Positions 24,974 to 33,910 of a stretch of 64,000 nucleotides of DNA are shown piece after piece. The DNA lies in NCBI GenBank assembly GCA_020634165.1, contig JACKCF010000001.1, positions 1,178,001-1,242,000 of the forward strand. Reading direction: 5' to 3'. The translations under genes and the position numbers were made by a program. The first letter of the stretch is position 1, and every line of letters begins with the position of its first letter. Source of the stretch: Anaerolineaceae bacterium (lineage in GTDB: Bacteria; Chloroflexota; Anaerolineae; Aggregatilineales; Phototrophicaceae). Below the pieces are notes generated by a model. That model did no database searches, had not been told where the DNA came from, and worked only from the letters and a program-made list of their open reading frames with translations.

Positions 24974-26539
24974 ATGATTCTTGCATCGGATTGGGTGGCG
25001 TTCCATGCTGACCGCACACCCGATAAACTGGCAATGGTCGATCAGCATACCGGCCAGCGCCTGACCTATGACCAACTTAATGACCGCGCCTCGCGCCTCG
25101 CGACCCATATGCGCGATTATTGGGGTGCCAAAGCTGGTGACCGTCTGGCCATCCTGGGCAAAAACTCGGTCGAATACTTTGTTTTCCAGTTTGCCTGCAT
25201 CAAACTTGGCGCGATCATGCTGCCGCTTAACTGGCGCTTGGCCGAACAGGAACTGGTCTTTATCCTGAATAATGCGGAAGCAACCGGACTCGTCTACGAC
25301 AACGAATTTTATGAGCGCATCCCGCCACTGGTAGAGAAAACGTCTGTCGACCATACCCTTCGTATCGATTTTGGCGCTGCCCCCTCTGACGATTTGCCAG
25401 CTTATGAAGCCGCCATCGATCAGAGCGCGCCGGAAGTCGTCATGGACCCGCAGACCACTCACGATACCCCTGTGATTATTATGTACACAGCCGGAACCAC
25501 CGGACGGCCCAAGGGCGTCATCATCACACATGGCATGAACTTCTGGAACGCCATCAACATTGGAACACCGACAGGCATCAGCCATCACAGCACACAGTAT
25601 GTCGTTCTGCCGACTTTCCATATCGGCGGCTTGAACCTGTATGCCAATCCATTGGTGCACTGTGGCGGAACCAGCATCATCGCCCGTGAATATGATCCTG
25701 GCCTGACGTTGCAAACCCTCAGTGACCCGCAACAGGGCGTGACTCATTTCTTTGGTGTTCCGGCGATATACTTGTTTCTCAGCCAGCACCCTGATTTTGA
25801 CCAGGCGGACCTCAGTCACATTGAGTCCTGGGGATGTGGTGGCGCGCCCATGCCAGCCAGCTTGCTCAAGACCTATTCCGATAGAAACATCATCATTCAG
25901 CTTGGCTTTGGCATGACTGAAACCAGCCCGACCGTTTTCCTGATCGCCAAGCGCCGTGCCCTGGTCAAGCCGACCTCAGTCGGCAAGCCCTTGATGCACA
26001 CCCGCGTGCGCGTCGTCGATGACAATCTTCGGGATGTCCCCGTTGGCGAAGTAGGCGAGGTTGTCATCAGCGGTCCCAATATCACGCCGGAGTACTGGCG
26101 GCGACCCGATGCCAACCAGGATAGCTTCAGCTTTGACGAACATGGCAATCGCTGGCTGCACAGCGGCGATGCCGGCATGATCGACGACGAAGGCTGCATC
26201 TACATCGTAGACCGTTACAAGGATATGTATATCAGTGGCGGCGAAAATGTGTATCCGGCGGAAGTCGAGCAGATTATCTTTGGGTTGCCCCAGGTCGGCG
26301 ATGTCGCCGTTATCGGTGTGCCTCATGAACGCTGGGGCGAAACAGGCAAGGCCATCGTCGTGCTTAAGGAAGGCCAAAACCTCGCAGCCGAAGCCATCAT
26401 CGACCACTGCAAAGCCAATCTGGCCAAATTTAAAGTGCCGCAGTCCGTTGATTTTATCGATGTGCTGCCGCGTAACGCCGCTGGCAAAGTGCTCAAACGG
26501 GAACTGCGCCAGCAATACATCACTGAAAAATCGTCTTAG
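24974..26539 (+). CDS. AMP-forming acyl-CoA synthetase
   Basis: 521 residues from the ATG at 24974 (GAGG seven bases upstream; an earlier frame start at 24959 is unlikely). It has the ANL-superfamily motifs: P-loop YTAGTTGRPKG, A5 GFGMTETSP, A8 hinge region IVDRYKDMYISGGENVYPAE and A10 NAAGKVLKREL with the catalytic Lys. It activates a carboxylic acid as acyl-AMP and then acyl-CoA. It resembles fatty-acid and benzoate-type CoA ligases; chain preference cannot be read. It is in tandem with the KAS III-like gene and the hydrolase, with a paralogue at 28204. Confidence 0.9.
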   Translation: MILASDWVAFHADRTPDKLAMVDQHTGQRLTYDQLNDRASRLATHMRDYWGAKAGDRLAILGKNSVEYFVFQFACIKLGAIMLPLNWRLAEQELVFILNNAEATGLVYDNEFYERIPPLVEKTSVDHTLRIDFGAAPSDDLPAYEAAIDQSAPEVVMDPQTTHDTPVIIMYTAGTTGRPKGVIITHGMNFWNAINIGTPTGISHHSTQYVVLPTFHIGGLNLYANPLVHCGGTSIIAREYDPGLTLQTLSDPQQGVTHFFGVPAIYLFLSQHPDFDQADLSHIESWGCGGAPMPASLLKTYSDRNIIIQLGFGMTETSPTVFLIAKRRALVKPTSVGKPLMHTRVRVVDDNLRDVPVGEVGEVVISGPNITPEYWRRPDANQDSFSFDEHGNRWLHSGDAGMIDDEGCIYIVDRYKDMYISGGENVYPAEVEQIIFGLPQVGDVAVIGVPHERWGETGKAIVVLKEGQNLAAEAIIDHCKANLAKFKVPQSVDFIDVLPRNAAGKVLKRELRQQYITEKSS

Positions 26540-26566
26540 AGAATGACTTGATAAAAGGAGTCAGGA

Positions 26567-27634
26567 ATGAGCATTCCGACCTTACCGGGTATCACAGCCA
26601 AAACCATCACCAGCGACCGCCTGACGACCCGCGTTCTGTTCAGCGGCCCGGAAGATGGCATTCCGGTATTATTCGTGCATGGCAATGTGTCCTCAGCGAC
26701 CTATTGGGAAGAAATCATGGTCGCGTTACCCGCTGGCTATCGTGGCATTGCTCCTGACAATCGCGGTTACGGCGGCGCGGACCCATCAGCCAAAATTGAC
26801 GCCACGCGCGGCACTGCTGATCTGTCTGATGACCTGGCAGCGCTCCTCGATGCACTTGGTCTTGCGAGCGCCCATCTGGTGGGTCACTCATTAGGTGGCT
26901 CCATCATCTGGCAGTTCATGATCGACTACCCGCAGCGCATCCGCACTGTGACCCTGGCCGCTCCAGGTTCGCCCTATGGCTTCGGCGGCTGCAAAGGCCA
27001 AGATGGTGAAGTCAATTATCCTGATGGGGCAGGCAGCGGCGCGGGTATTGTCAATCCAGACATGGTCAAGAACATCATCGCTCAGGATCGCTCTGCCGAC
27101 AGCCCCACGTCGATGCGCAACGTCATCAACAGCCTGTACTGGAAGCCGCCTTTTATCCCTGAGCGTGTAGAAGAATTGCTGTCTTCAGCACTCAGCATCC
27201 ACACAGGCGAGGAAGCCTATCCGGGTGATGCGCAGGCTTCAGAAAATTGGCCGATGGCGGCCCCTGGCAAATTCGGCCCCAATAACGCGCTTGCACCGAT
27301 CTATCGCGGCGATGTCAGCAAGCTCTATGTCATCGAACCCAAGCCCAAAGTGCTGTGGATACGCGGTGCGGATGACCTCATTGTCAGCGATAACTCAATG
27401 GTCGATATGGGTGCATTAGGCCAACTGGGCTATGTTCCGGGCTGGCCCGGTGCCGATGCCTTCCCACCACAGCCGATGATTACGCAGACGCGCGCTGTTC
27501 TGGAGCAGTATGCGGCCAACGGTGGTGCTTACGAGGAGATTGTCTTTGAAGAAACAGGCCATTCGCCGTATATTGAAAAGCCTGATTTGTTCAATGAGCA
27601 TTTCCATGCGCTGCTGAAATCATACGAGTCGTAG
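26567..27634 (+). CDS. Alpha/beta hydrolase
   Basis: 355 residues. A GGAG ribosome site lies before the ATG. It has an oxyanion-hole HGN (FVHGNVSSATYW), nucleophile elbow VGHSLGGS with Ser108, acid region IRGADDLIVSDN and catalytic His in EETGHSPYIEKP. The cap contains a Gly-rich loop (SPYGFGGCKGQDGEVNYPDG) unusual for simple esterases. It lies 27 bases after the acyl-CoA synthetase gene, so it may hydrolyse an ester, lactone or thioester in the same pathway. The substrate is not predictable. Confidence 0.85.
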   Translation: MSIPTLPGITAKTITSDRLTTRVLFSGPEDGIPVLFVHGNVSSATYWEEIMVALPAGYRGIAPDNRGYGGADPSAKIDATRGTADLSDDLAALLDALGLASAHLVGHSLGGSIIWQFMIDYPQRIRTVTLAAPGSPYGFGGCKGQDGEVNYPDGAGSGAGIVNPDMVKNIIAQDRSADSPTSMRNVINSLYWKPPFIPERVEELLSSALSIHTGEEAYPGDAQASENWPMAAPGKFGPNNALAPIYRGDVSKLYVIEPKPKVLWIRGADDLIVSDNSMVDMGALGQLGYVPGWPGADAFPPQPMITQTRAVLEQYAANGGAYEEIVFEETGHSPYIEKPDLFNEHFHALLKSYES

Positions 27635-27668
27635 GGAATGCCGCTAGCCAGTTGCGCGTAGGAGCGAC

Positions 27669-28148
27669 ATGAAGGCATCCCTGCAAATTCGCGGTTTTGA
27701 TAATCTCGACCAGGCCATTCTGGAAGAACTCCAGGCCAATGGTCGGGTGAGTGTCGCTGACCTGGCGCGCAAGATTCACCTGTCGCAGCCAGCGGTACAT
27801 AATCGCATCAAGCGATTAGAGCGCGAGGGCATCATTCAGCAGTATGTCGCGCTGCTCGATCACGAGCAAATTGGCTACGACATGCTGGCATTCATCCAGT
27901 TGACACTCAGCCAGCATGACAGGACGCTCTCCAAAGCGCTGCTGAACCTGATCGAAAATCAGGTGCGGGTGCTGGAATGCCATCAGCTAACGGGCGAAGC
28001 GGACCTGCTGCTAAAAGTGGTCGCGGAAAATCGGCGGGCGCTGGCCGAAGTTGTGACGAAGTTATCTGAATGTGAAGATGTCCAGCGCGTGCAAACCAGC
28101 CTGGTGCTGGACAGCCATAAATCAACGACGCAGCTCTCGTTGGACTAA
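27669..28148 (+). CDS. Lrp/AsnC-family transcriptional regulator
   Basis: 159 residues. The N-terminal winged helix-turn-helix is typical (LDQAILEELQANGRVSVADL, then LSQPAVHNRIKRLEREGII) and the C-terminal RAM (ligand-binding, oligomerising) domain follows (ALLDHEQIGYDMLAFIQL). Such regulators respond to amino acids or related acids. It sits between the hydrolase and the second acyl-CoA synthetase, so it may control this acyl-activation/transport block. Operator candidates include the palindrome before the binding-protein gene at 29786 (inference). Confidence 0.9.
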   Translation: MKASLQIRGFDNLDQAILEELQANGRVSVADLARKIHLSQPAVHNRIKRLEREGIIQQYVALLDHEQIGYDMLAFIQLTLSQHDRTLSKALLNLIENQVRVLECHQLTGEADLLLKVVAENRRALAEVVTKLSECEDVQRVQTSLVLDSHKSTTQLSLD

Positions 28149-28203
28149 ACGACGCAGGTATCTCCGCGAAACTATGCGGACATAGAATTGAGGGCAATGA
28201 CAG

Positions 28204-29745
28204 ATGTTTGTAGGCGATATTCTCGGACGACGCGCATTATACACACCCGATGACCTAGCGGTGGTGGATGCTGGTAAAGACCCGCATCGTCCTTTTACCT
28301 ACAGCGAAATGAACAATCGCGCCAATCGCCTCGCCAACTGGCTGCGCGATGGTGCAGGCGTCCAGAAAGGCGACCGTGTCGCCATCCTGGCCCATGATGG
28401 TGTTGAACACCTGGATACCTTCTTTGCCTGTGGCAAATTGGGTGCCATCCATGTGCCCCTGAATTGGCGCCTGCACTGGCGTGAACTGCTCAATCTCATT
28501 GAAGACACGACGCCGCGCGTGCTCGTCTTCTCGGATGCCTTCCGTGATGCCGTTGCCAACATCATTGAACATGCTAGTTCCGTGCACCACATTCTGCACA
28601 TTGACGGCAAGGGCCTCCCATCCAGCCGCTACTTCGAGAAAACCCTCAGCGACTCTATTTTGCGGCCAGTTGTGACTGAAACCGTCACCGAAGAAGACAT
28701 CGCCTGCCTGATCTTCACAGGCGGCACCAGCGGCCTGCCCAAAGGCGCCCAAATCAGCCACCGCATGATCGGCTGGAACACGCTCAATACCATCGTCCAC
28801 GATCTGCGTCACGGCGATATTACGGTCAATTCGTTCCCACTGTTCCATACAGGTGGCTTGCTGGTCTATACGACGCCGCTGCTCGTTCTTGGTGGGACCG
28901 TCGTCCTGACGCGCAAATTCGATGCTGAGCAGGTTGTTAGCCTGCTCCAGGAATACGCCGCGACCGTTTACGCAGGCGTCCCCACCATGTACCAGATGAT
29001 GATGAGCGCGCCTAACTTCGACGAGGCGGACCTCAGCAGTCTGCGCTTTTGCACCAGCGGTGGCGCACCACTGCCGATCAGCCTTGTGCAAACCTTCAAC
29101 CAGCAGAAGGGCATTCAGTTCAAGCAGGGTTTTGGTATGTCGGAATTCGGCCCAGGTGTTTTTGCCCTGGCCCCTGAAGATGCCATTCGCAAGGCAGGCA
29201 GCATCGGTCGCCCCAACTTCTTCGTAGATGCCCGCATTGTGGACGACGAGAACAACGAAGTGCCGCCGGATACCGTTGGCGAACTGGTCCTGCGTGGGCC
29301 ATCGCTGTGCAGCGGCTACTTCAACAACCCAGATGAGAGCCAGCGCGCTGTTGATGACGAGGGCTGGTTCCATACCGGCGACCTCGCCACCCGTGATGAC
29401 GAACACTATTTCTTCATCGTGGATCGCAAAAAAGACCTGTATATCAGTGGTGGCGAAAAAATCTATCCAACAGAAATTGAGCAGGTGATCTACCTGCATC
29501 CGGACGTGCAGATGTGCGCCGTTATCGGCGTACCCGATGATAAATGGGGCGAAGTTGGCCGGGCATTCATCGTGCTGAAAGCAGGCGCAACGGCTGCTGC
29601 CGACGACCTGACAGCGCATTTACAGCATCATCTGGCCGGGTACAAAGTGCCGCGCTATATCGAAATCGTCGATCAACTCCCGATTTCTGGCGCGGGCAAA
29701 ATTCTTAAGCGCGAGCTGGCCAAAGTACCTGTTGAGGGCAGCTAA
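28204..29745 (+). CDS. AMP-forming acyl-CoA synthetase, second copy
   Basis: 513 residues. GAGGG lies nine bases before the ATG. All ANL motifs are intact: IFTGGTSGLPKGAQ, GFGMSEFGPG, IVDRKKDLYISGGEKIYPTE and ISGAGKILKREL with the A10 Lys. It is a paralogue of the ligase at 24974, but the substrate-pocket stretch differs (SFPLFHTGGLLVY here, VLPTFHIGGLNLY there), suggesting related but distinct acids. It lies between the Lrp gene and the binding-protein gene of a Liv-type transporter, so it may activate the imported compound. Confidence 0.9.
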   Translation: MFVGDILGRRALYTPDDLAVVDAGKDPHRPFTYSEMNNRANRLANWLRDGAGVQKGDRVAILAHDGVEHLDTFFACGKLGAIHVPLNWRLHWRELLNLIEDTTPRVLVFSDAFRDAVANIIEHASSVHHILHIDGKGLPSSRYFEKTLSDSILRPVVTETVTEEDIACLIFTGGTSGLPKGAQISHRMIGWNTLNTIVHDLRHGDITVNSFPLFHTGGLLVYTTPLLVLGGTVVLTRKFDAEQVVSLLQEYAATVYAGVPTMYQMMMSAPNFDEADLSSLRFCTSGGAPLPISLVQTFNQQKGIQFKQGFGMSEFGPGVFALAPEDAIRKAGSIGRPNFFVDARIVDDENNEVPPDTVGELVLRGPSLCSGYFNNPDESQRAVDDEGWFHTGDLATRDDEHYFFIVDRKKDLYISGGEKIYPTEIEQVIYLHPDVQMCAVIGVPDDKWGEVGRAFIVLKAGATAAADDLTAHLQHHLAGYKVPRYIEIVDQLPISGAGKILKRELAKVPVEGS

Positions 29746-29785
29746 CGCGCACCCAGACTTGGAATAAACAGGGGCGTGACCTCTG

Positions 29786-29813
29786 TTGTTCAACAAATAA
29801 GGTAGTGTAAAAA
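29786..29813 (+). promoter_or_regulatory. Promoter with overlapping palindrome before binding-protein gene
   Basis: TTGTTC (29786-29791), 16-base spacer, TAAAAA (29808-29813). The -35 overlaps the palindrome TTGTT-C-AACAA (29786-29796), a possible operator. A GGAGG ribosome site precedes the ATG at 29843. Confidence 0.4.
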
Positions 29814-29842
29814 GCATTATTGATCGCTCAGGAGGGCAAATT

Positions 29843-31162
29843 ATGCTGCGTAAAGGACTTGTTTTAGCACTTGTATTGCTTGTCATGCTGGTTGGGGCTG
29901 TTTCCGCTCAGGACGGCGAGCCGCTGGTTATCGGTCTGTTGACTGACGAGAGTGGCGTGCTGACCATCTACGGTTATGAACTGGAATATGGCTTCAAGCT
30001 CGGTCTGTTGTATGCCGCAGGCATCAACCCGGATGATTATGACAGCATTGATGATGCGCTGGCCGATGTGGAAGTGGCTGGTCGTCCCGTTGAAATCGTC
30101 ATTCGCGATAACGGCAGTGATCCGGCAGTCGCCGCTGACCAGGCCCGCGAACTGATCGAGTCCGAAGGCGCGGAAATCCTCGTCGGTGCGCCCAGCTCCG
30201 GCGTGACGCTCGGTTTGCAGCAGGTCGCCCTTGATAACGAAGTCATGCTCTATGTGGCTCCAGGCGCGTCCCCCAGCATCACGGGCGAAGCGTTCAACGT
30301 GAATACCGTTCGCGTTTGCCGTAACACCATTCAGGACTCCCTGGCACTCGCCAGCTTTGCTGCCGAAGGTCTGGGTGAAAACTGGGTCATCCTGGCCGCT
30401 GACTATGACTTCGGTCGCGCCAGCGCCGCCGCCTTTGAAGCGACCCTGTCGGCTTATGGCGTCAACTTCGTTCAGGATACGATCTACGCTCCACTGGAAA
30501 CCACCGACTTCACCAGCTACCTGCAAGAAGTCCTCGATAGTGGCGCCGATGCCCTGCTCCCGATCTGGGCTGGCGATACCTCGGTTGCGCTCTTCCAGCA
30601 GCTTGCAGAGTTGGGCGTCAACGAAGCCATGAACGTGGTTGGTGCTTTCAACAGCAATGACATCGTTGCTGTTAGCGACCCCAGCACGGTGGGTAACGTC
30701 AGTTGGATCGTCTACCACTACAGCTTCCCGATGACCGAAGCCAATGACTGGATGGTGGAAAAGCACGTCGAGTACTTCCCGAACCCGACCACTGGTGATG
30801 TGGATTATCCCGATCTGTTCACAGAATGTGGTTTCGCGACGGCTGAAGCAGTCTATGCGACTGTCGAAGCGACCGGCGGTGACACCCTGCCAGAAGCCAT
30901 GATTCCGGCTGTTGAAGGTCTGATCTTTGAAGGCCCGAAGGGCACCTACTACGTCCGCCCATCGGATCACCAGGCATTGGTCCCCATGTACGTCGCTCGT
31001 TTGGCCAACCTCGATGATCCTGAATACAAGTTTTATGAACTGCTCCAGGAAGTTTCCGCCCTGAATGCCGCCCCGCCATGCTCACTGCCAGAAGCGATGG
31101 CTGAACGCTGTGAAATGGATGCGGAATTCATGGAATCCATCATGGAAATGGGCAGCGAATAG
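29843..31162 (+). CDS. Liv-type ABC transporter substrate-binding protein
   Basis: 439 residues. The signal peptide (LVLALVLLVMLVGAVSAQ) has an AxA-type cleavage site and no lipobox Cys. The mature protein opens PLVIGLLTDESGVL and has the type I periplasmic-binding fold of LivJ/LivK: VEIVIRDNGSDPAVAADQAR, ILVGAPSSGVTLG and a hinge near AADYDFGR. This family binds branched-chain amino acids, amides or aromatic acids. The genes for the ATPases and permeases follow (LivG-F-H-M) after a 222-base gap with three palindromes. The neighbouring acyl-CoA ligases suggest a carboxylic-acid ligand. Confidence 0.9.
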   Translation: MLRKGLVLALVLLVMLVGAVSAQDGEPLVIGLLTDESGVLTIYGYELEYGFKLGLLYAAGINPDDYDSIDDALADVEVAGRPVEIVIRDNGSDPAVAADQARELIESEGAEILVGAPSSGVTLGLQQVALDNEVMLYVAPGASPSITGEAFNVNTVRVCRNTIQDSLALASFAAEGLGENWVILAADYDFGRASAAAFEATLSAYGVNFVQDTIYAPLETTDFTSYLQEVLDSGADALLPIWAGDTSVALFQQLAELGVNEAMNVVGAFNSNDIVAVSDPSTVGNVSWIVYHYSFPMTEANDWMVEKHVEYFPNPTTGDVDYPDLFTECGFATAEAVYATVEATGGDTLPEAMIPAVEGLIFEGPKGTYYVRPSDHQALVPMYVARLANLDDPEYKFYELLQEVSALNAAPPCSLPEAMAERCEMDAEFMESIMEMGSE

Positions 31163-31240
31163 TTACGTTTTGCAGGGGGCGGTTTGCCGTCCCTAAGCTA
31201 AACTCAGCTATCCGTGCTTATACAGTACGTAATAGGCAAT

Positions 31241-31264
31241 GTAGGGGCGCGACATGTCGCGCCC
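31241..31264. repeat. GTAGGG palindrome, copy 7
   Basis: A perfect 20-base palindrome, GGGCGCGACATGTCGCGCCC (31245-31264), preceded by GTAG. It is the first of three in the gap between the binding-protein gene and livG. Confidence 0.85.
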
Positions 31265-31283
31265 TTTCAAAAACAAAAGTGTC

Positions 31284-31306
31284 GGTGCACAACCCGTTGT
31301 GCCTGC
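31284..31306. repeat. Degenerate palindrome of the family
   Basis: GGTGCACAAC and GTTGTGCCTGCC form an imperfect hairpin resembling the CACAAC-arm class at 39444; the GTAGGG lead is lost. Confidence 0.5.
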
Positions 31307-31318
31307 CAGTAGCAAATC

Positions 31319-31342
31319 GTAGGGACGCAGCACGCTGCGTCC
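31319..31342. repeat. GTAGGG palindrome, copy 8
   Basis: GTAG followed by nine-base arms GGACGCAGC/GCTGCGTCC around two central bases (31323-31342), 42 bases before livG. It belongs to the ACGCAGC class. Confidence 0.83.
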
Positions 31343-31384
31343 GAAACAATTTTTCTTAAGAAACCTATTGATCGAAGGTCGCTT

Positions 31385-32179
31385 ATGAGCGATGTCATTT
31401 TGCAGGCAAAGAACCTGCGCAAAGAATTTGGCGGTCTGGTCGCCGTCTCTGATGTCAGCCTCGATATTCAACAGGGCAGCCTGCACAGCATCATTGGCCC
31501 CAACGGTGCAGGCAAGACCACGTTTTTCAATTTGATTAGTGGCAAGTATCGCCCTACCAGCGGGCAGGTTATCTTCCAGGGGCACGACATCACCCACATG
31601 CCGCTGCACCAACGCATCCATAAAGGGATGGGCCGCTCGTTCCAGATTACGAACATCTTCCCAAACCTGACTGTGCTGGAGAATGTGCGGCTGGCCGTAC
31701 AGGCCATCAGCGACAAGACTTTCAACTTCTGGCGCAGTGCAGCCTATTTCGATGGCTTCATTGAGCGTGCGACGTATGTCTTGTCACTGGTAGGGCTGGA
31801 AAAAGAAATCAATCTGCCAGCGAATCTATTGCCGCATGGCGGTAAGCGCAAATTAGAATTGGCCATGCTCCTCGCGCCTGATCCGGCCATTCTGCTGCTC
31901 GATGAACCGACTGCGGGTATGGCCTCGGAACAGGTGCCGGAACTGATTGACACCATCAATGCCGTTCGCCAGCAGGAAAACAAGACCATCGTCATGATCG
32001 AACACAATATGAATGTGGTCATGGGCATTAGCGACCGCATCAGTGTTATGAACATGGGCGAAATGTTAGCAGAAGGCTCGCCGAGCGAAATCGCGGGTAA
32101 CAGCGTTGTGCAGGAAGTCTACTTGGGCCAGCTTTACGATGATGTGGACGAAATGGCCGCCCGAGGAGGTCCCGCATGA
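31385..32179 (+). CDS. livG: Branched-chain-type ABC transporter ATPase LivG
   Basis: 264 residues. It has Walker A GPNGAGKTTFFNLI, the Q-loop, a LivG-style signature LPHGGKRKLELAMLLA and Walker B ILLLDEPTAGM, with the switch His in MIEHNMNVVM. It supplies ATP-driven power for uptake through the LivH/LivM channel. It overlaps livF by four bases (ATGA). The signature departs from LSGGQ as in other LivG proteins, so this is not a defect. Confidence 0.93.
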   Translation: MSDVILQAKNLRKEFGGLVAVSDVSLDIQQGSLHSIIGPNGAGKTTFFNLISGKYRPTSGQVIFQGHDITHMPLHQRIHKGMGRSFQITNIFPNLTVLENVRLAVQAISDKTFNFWRSAAYFDGFIERATYVLSLVGLEKEINLPANLLPHGGKRKLELAMLLAPDPAILLLDEPTAGMASEQVPELIDTINAVRQQENKTIVMIEHNMNVVMGISDRISVMNMGEMLAEGSPSEIAGNSVVQEVYLGQLYDDVDEMAARGGPA

Positions 32180-32883
32180 GCGATAACATCCTCGAAGTGC
32201 GCGATATTCATACCTTCATCGGGCAGTTTCACATTCTGGAAGGCGTTTCAGTCAGTGTGCCGAGTGGTGCGATTACCGTCCTGCTTGGACGTAACGGCGC
32301 TGGCAAGACGACCACACTGCGCAGCATCATGGGCCTGAATCAGGTGACGCAGGGTGACATCAGCTATATGAATGGCTCCCTGGTTGGCAAAAACGCTCAT
32401 AAGATTGCCCAACTCGGTATCGGCTATGTGCCGGAACATCGAGCCATCTTCAAAGAACTATCCGTCCGCGAGAATTTGCAGATCGCTGCCCGCAAAAAAG
32501 GCGACCTGGAGAACAACCTCGATTTCGTCTTTGAGCTGTTTCCTGACCTCAAGCGTTTGATTGAGCTGCCAGGGGGCAACCTGTCCGGCGGTCAGCAGCA
32601 AATGCTGGCGATTGCCCGTGCGCTGGTACCCGATAATGGCCTGCTCCTGATTGACGAACCTAGTGAAGGGCTGGCACCGATCATCATTCAGCAGTTGATT
32701 GCGGCGATTCGCACATTAGCCGCCAACAAAACCGTGCTGCTCGTTGAGCAGAACTTTAGGGTGGCCAGCTTGCTTGCCGATTATTTTGTCATCATTGATG
32801 ATGGCCATAGCGTCGCCAGTGGCAGCATGGCCGACCTGCATAAAGAACACGAACTCGTCCAACGTTACCTGGGTGTCGCATAA
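32176..32883 (+). CDS. livF: Branched-chain-type ABC transporter ATPase LivF
   Basis: 235 residues. It has Walker A LLGRNGAGKTTTLRS, signature NLSGGQQQMLAIARAL, Walker B LLLIDEPSEGLAP and the switch region LLVEQNFRVA. It is the second nucleotide-binding subunit of the same importer and forms a heterodimer with LivG. The start overlaps the stop of livG and a strong AAGGAGG lies after its stop for livH. Confidence 0.93.
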   Translation: MSDNILEVRDIHTFIGQFHILEGVSVSVPSGAITVLLGRNGAGKTTTLRSIMGLNQVTQGDISYMNGSLVGKNAHKIAQLGIGYVPEHRAIFKELSVRENLQIAARKKGDLENNLDFVFELFPDLKRLIELPGGNLSGGQQQMLAIARALVPDNGLLLIDEPSEGLAPIIIQQLIAAIRTLAANKTVLLVEQNFRVASLLADYFVIIDDGHSVASGSMADLHKEHELVQRYLGVA

Positions 32884-32893
32884 GGAGGCTGCA

Positions 32894-33910
32894 ATGGGAA
32901 CCAACTTTTTCGGCGGCAAACGCGACGCCTGGCTGCTCGTCATCGGCATGTTCGTGGCCGTGCTCGTCTTTGCGCTCTTTACCTCAGACTTCAACCTGAG
33001 TAGTTTTGCCATCACGCTGGTATCCGGCCTTTTCCAGGGAATGTTGCTGTTCCTGGTGGCATCCGGCTTATCGCTGGTCTTCGGCCTGATGGATATCCTC
33101 AACTTCGCTCAGGGTGCTTACTTCATGGTCGGTGCCTACCTGGCCTATGACCTCCAGCATGCGACGGGTGTCTTCAACATCACGGAAGCCGTTCCCGATC
33201 CCAATATACGCTTCATCATCGGCGTGCTTGTCGCTTTGTTCGTTGGTGCGGTCCTCGGCTGGGTGCTGGAACGCTGGCTGCTCCGCCCGCTGTATGATCG
33301 TCCGCTGTTCCAACTGGTGCTGACCTTCGGCGTGTCCATCATCATGTTAGAGGGCATCCGCAACATCTGGAACACGACCCCCTATAGCTGGACCGATCTC
33401 TTCGCCATACGCGAAGCGGAGTTCACCCTGTTTGGCCAGGCTTTTAGTATGTATCGCCTGTTCGTGATTGGCATTGGTATCCTGCTGATTATCGGCATTG
33501 CGCTGCTGCTGCGTCGAACGCGCCTGGGCATCATCGTCCGCGCAGGCGTAGAAGACCCCGAAATGGTCAGCGCGTTAGGGATCAATGTGCGCGTGGTCTT
33601 TACGCTGGTATTCACCCTCGGATGTGCTGTTGCTGCTTTTGGCGGGGCGATTGCCGCCCCCTTCCTGGGAGCAACCATCAGCCTGGGTTCGACTTTTCTC
33701 ATCCAGGCCATCGCCGTGATCGTCCTGGGTGGCCTCGGCAGCTATGAAGGCACTGCTGTTGGCAGTATCATCGTTGGTTTGGCTCTGGCGGCCATGCAGC
33801 AGTTCAGTATTGGCGTCAATATTCCCGTTCTGGCGACGATTACGCCCATGCTGCTCCTTGTGATTGTTCTACTTGTCCGGCCACAAGGTCTCTTCGGGGA
33901 GGCGCGCTAA
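32894..33910 (+). CDS. livH: Branched-chain-type ABC transporter permease LivH
   Basis: 338 residues from the ATG at 32894 with AGGAGG five bases upstream; the longer open frame beginning inside livF is not the start. It has eight or nine hydrophobic helices and the LivH signature GLSLVFGLMDILNFAQGAYFMVGAYLA in pieces. The EAA-like loop GIIVRAGVEDPEMVSALGIN contacts the ATPases. It forms the transmembrane channel with LivM, whose start overlaps the stop by one base (TAATG). Confidence 0.93.
   Translation: MGTNFFGGKRDAWLLVIGMFVAVLVFALFTSDFNLSSFAITLVSGLFQGMLLFLVASGLSLVFGLMDILNFAQGAYFMVGAYLAYDLQHATGVFNITEAVPDPNIRFIIGVLVALFVGAVLGWVLERWLLRPLYDRPLFQLVLTFGVSIIMLEGIRNIWNTTPYSWTDLFAIREAEFTLFGQAFSMYRLFVIGIGILLIIGIALLLRRTRLGIIVRAGVEDPEMVSALGINVRVVFTLVFTLGCAVAAFGGAIAAPFLGATISLGSTFLIQAIAVIVLGGLGSYEGTAVGSIIVGLALAAMQQFSIGVNIPVLATITPMLLLVIVLLVRPQGLFGEAR

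Noticed and set aside
28255..29619. Minus-strand open frame of 454 residues
   Set aside because: Exactly opposite the second acyl-CoA synthetase; no recognisable motif. It reflects codon bias in the real gene.
29864..30970. Minus-strand open frame of 368 residues
   Set aside because: Opposite the substrate-binding-protein gene, no motifs or ribosome site.
31241..31342. CRISPR or riboswitch in the binding-protein/livG gap
   Set aside because: Three short palindromes with different arm sequences and no regular spacing; members of the dispersed family.
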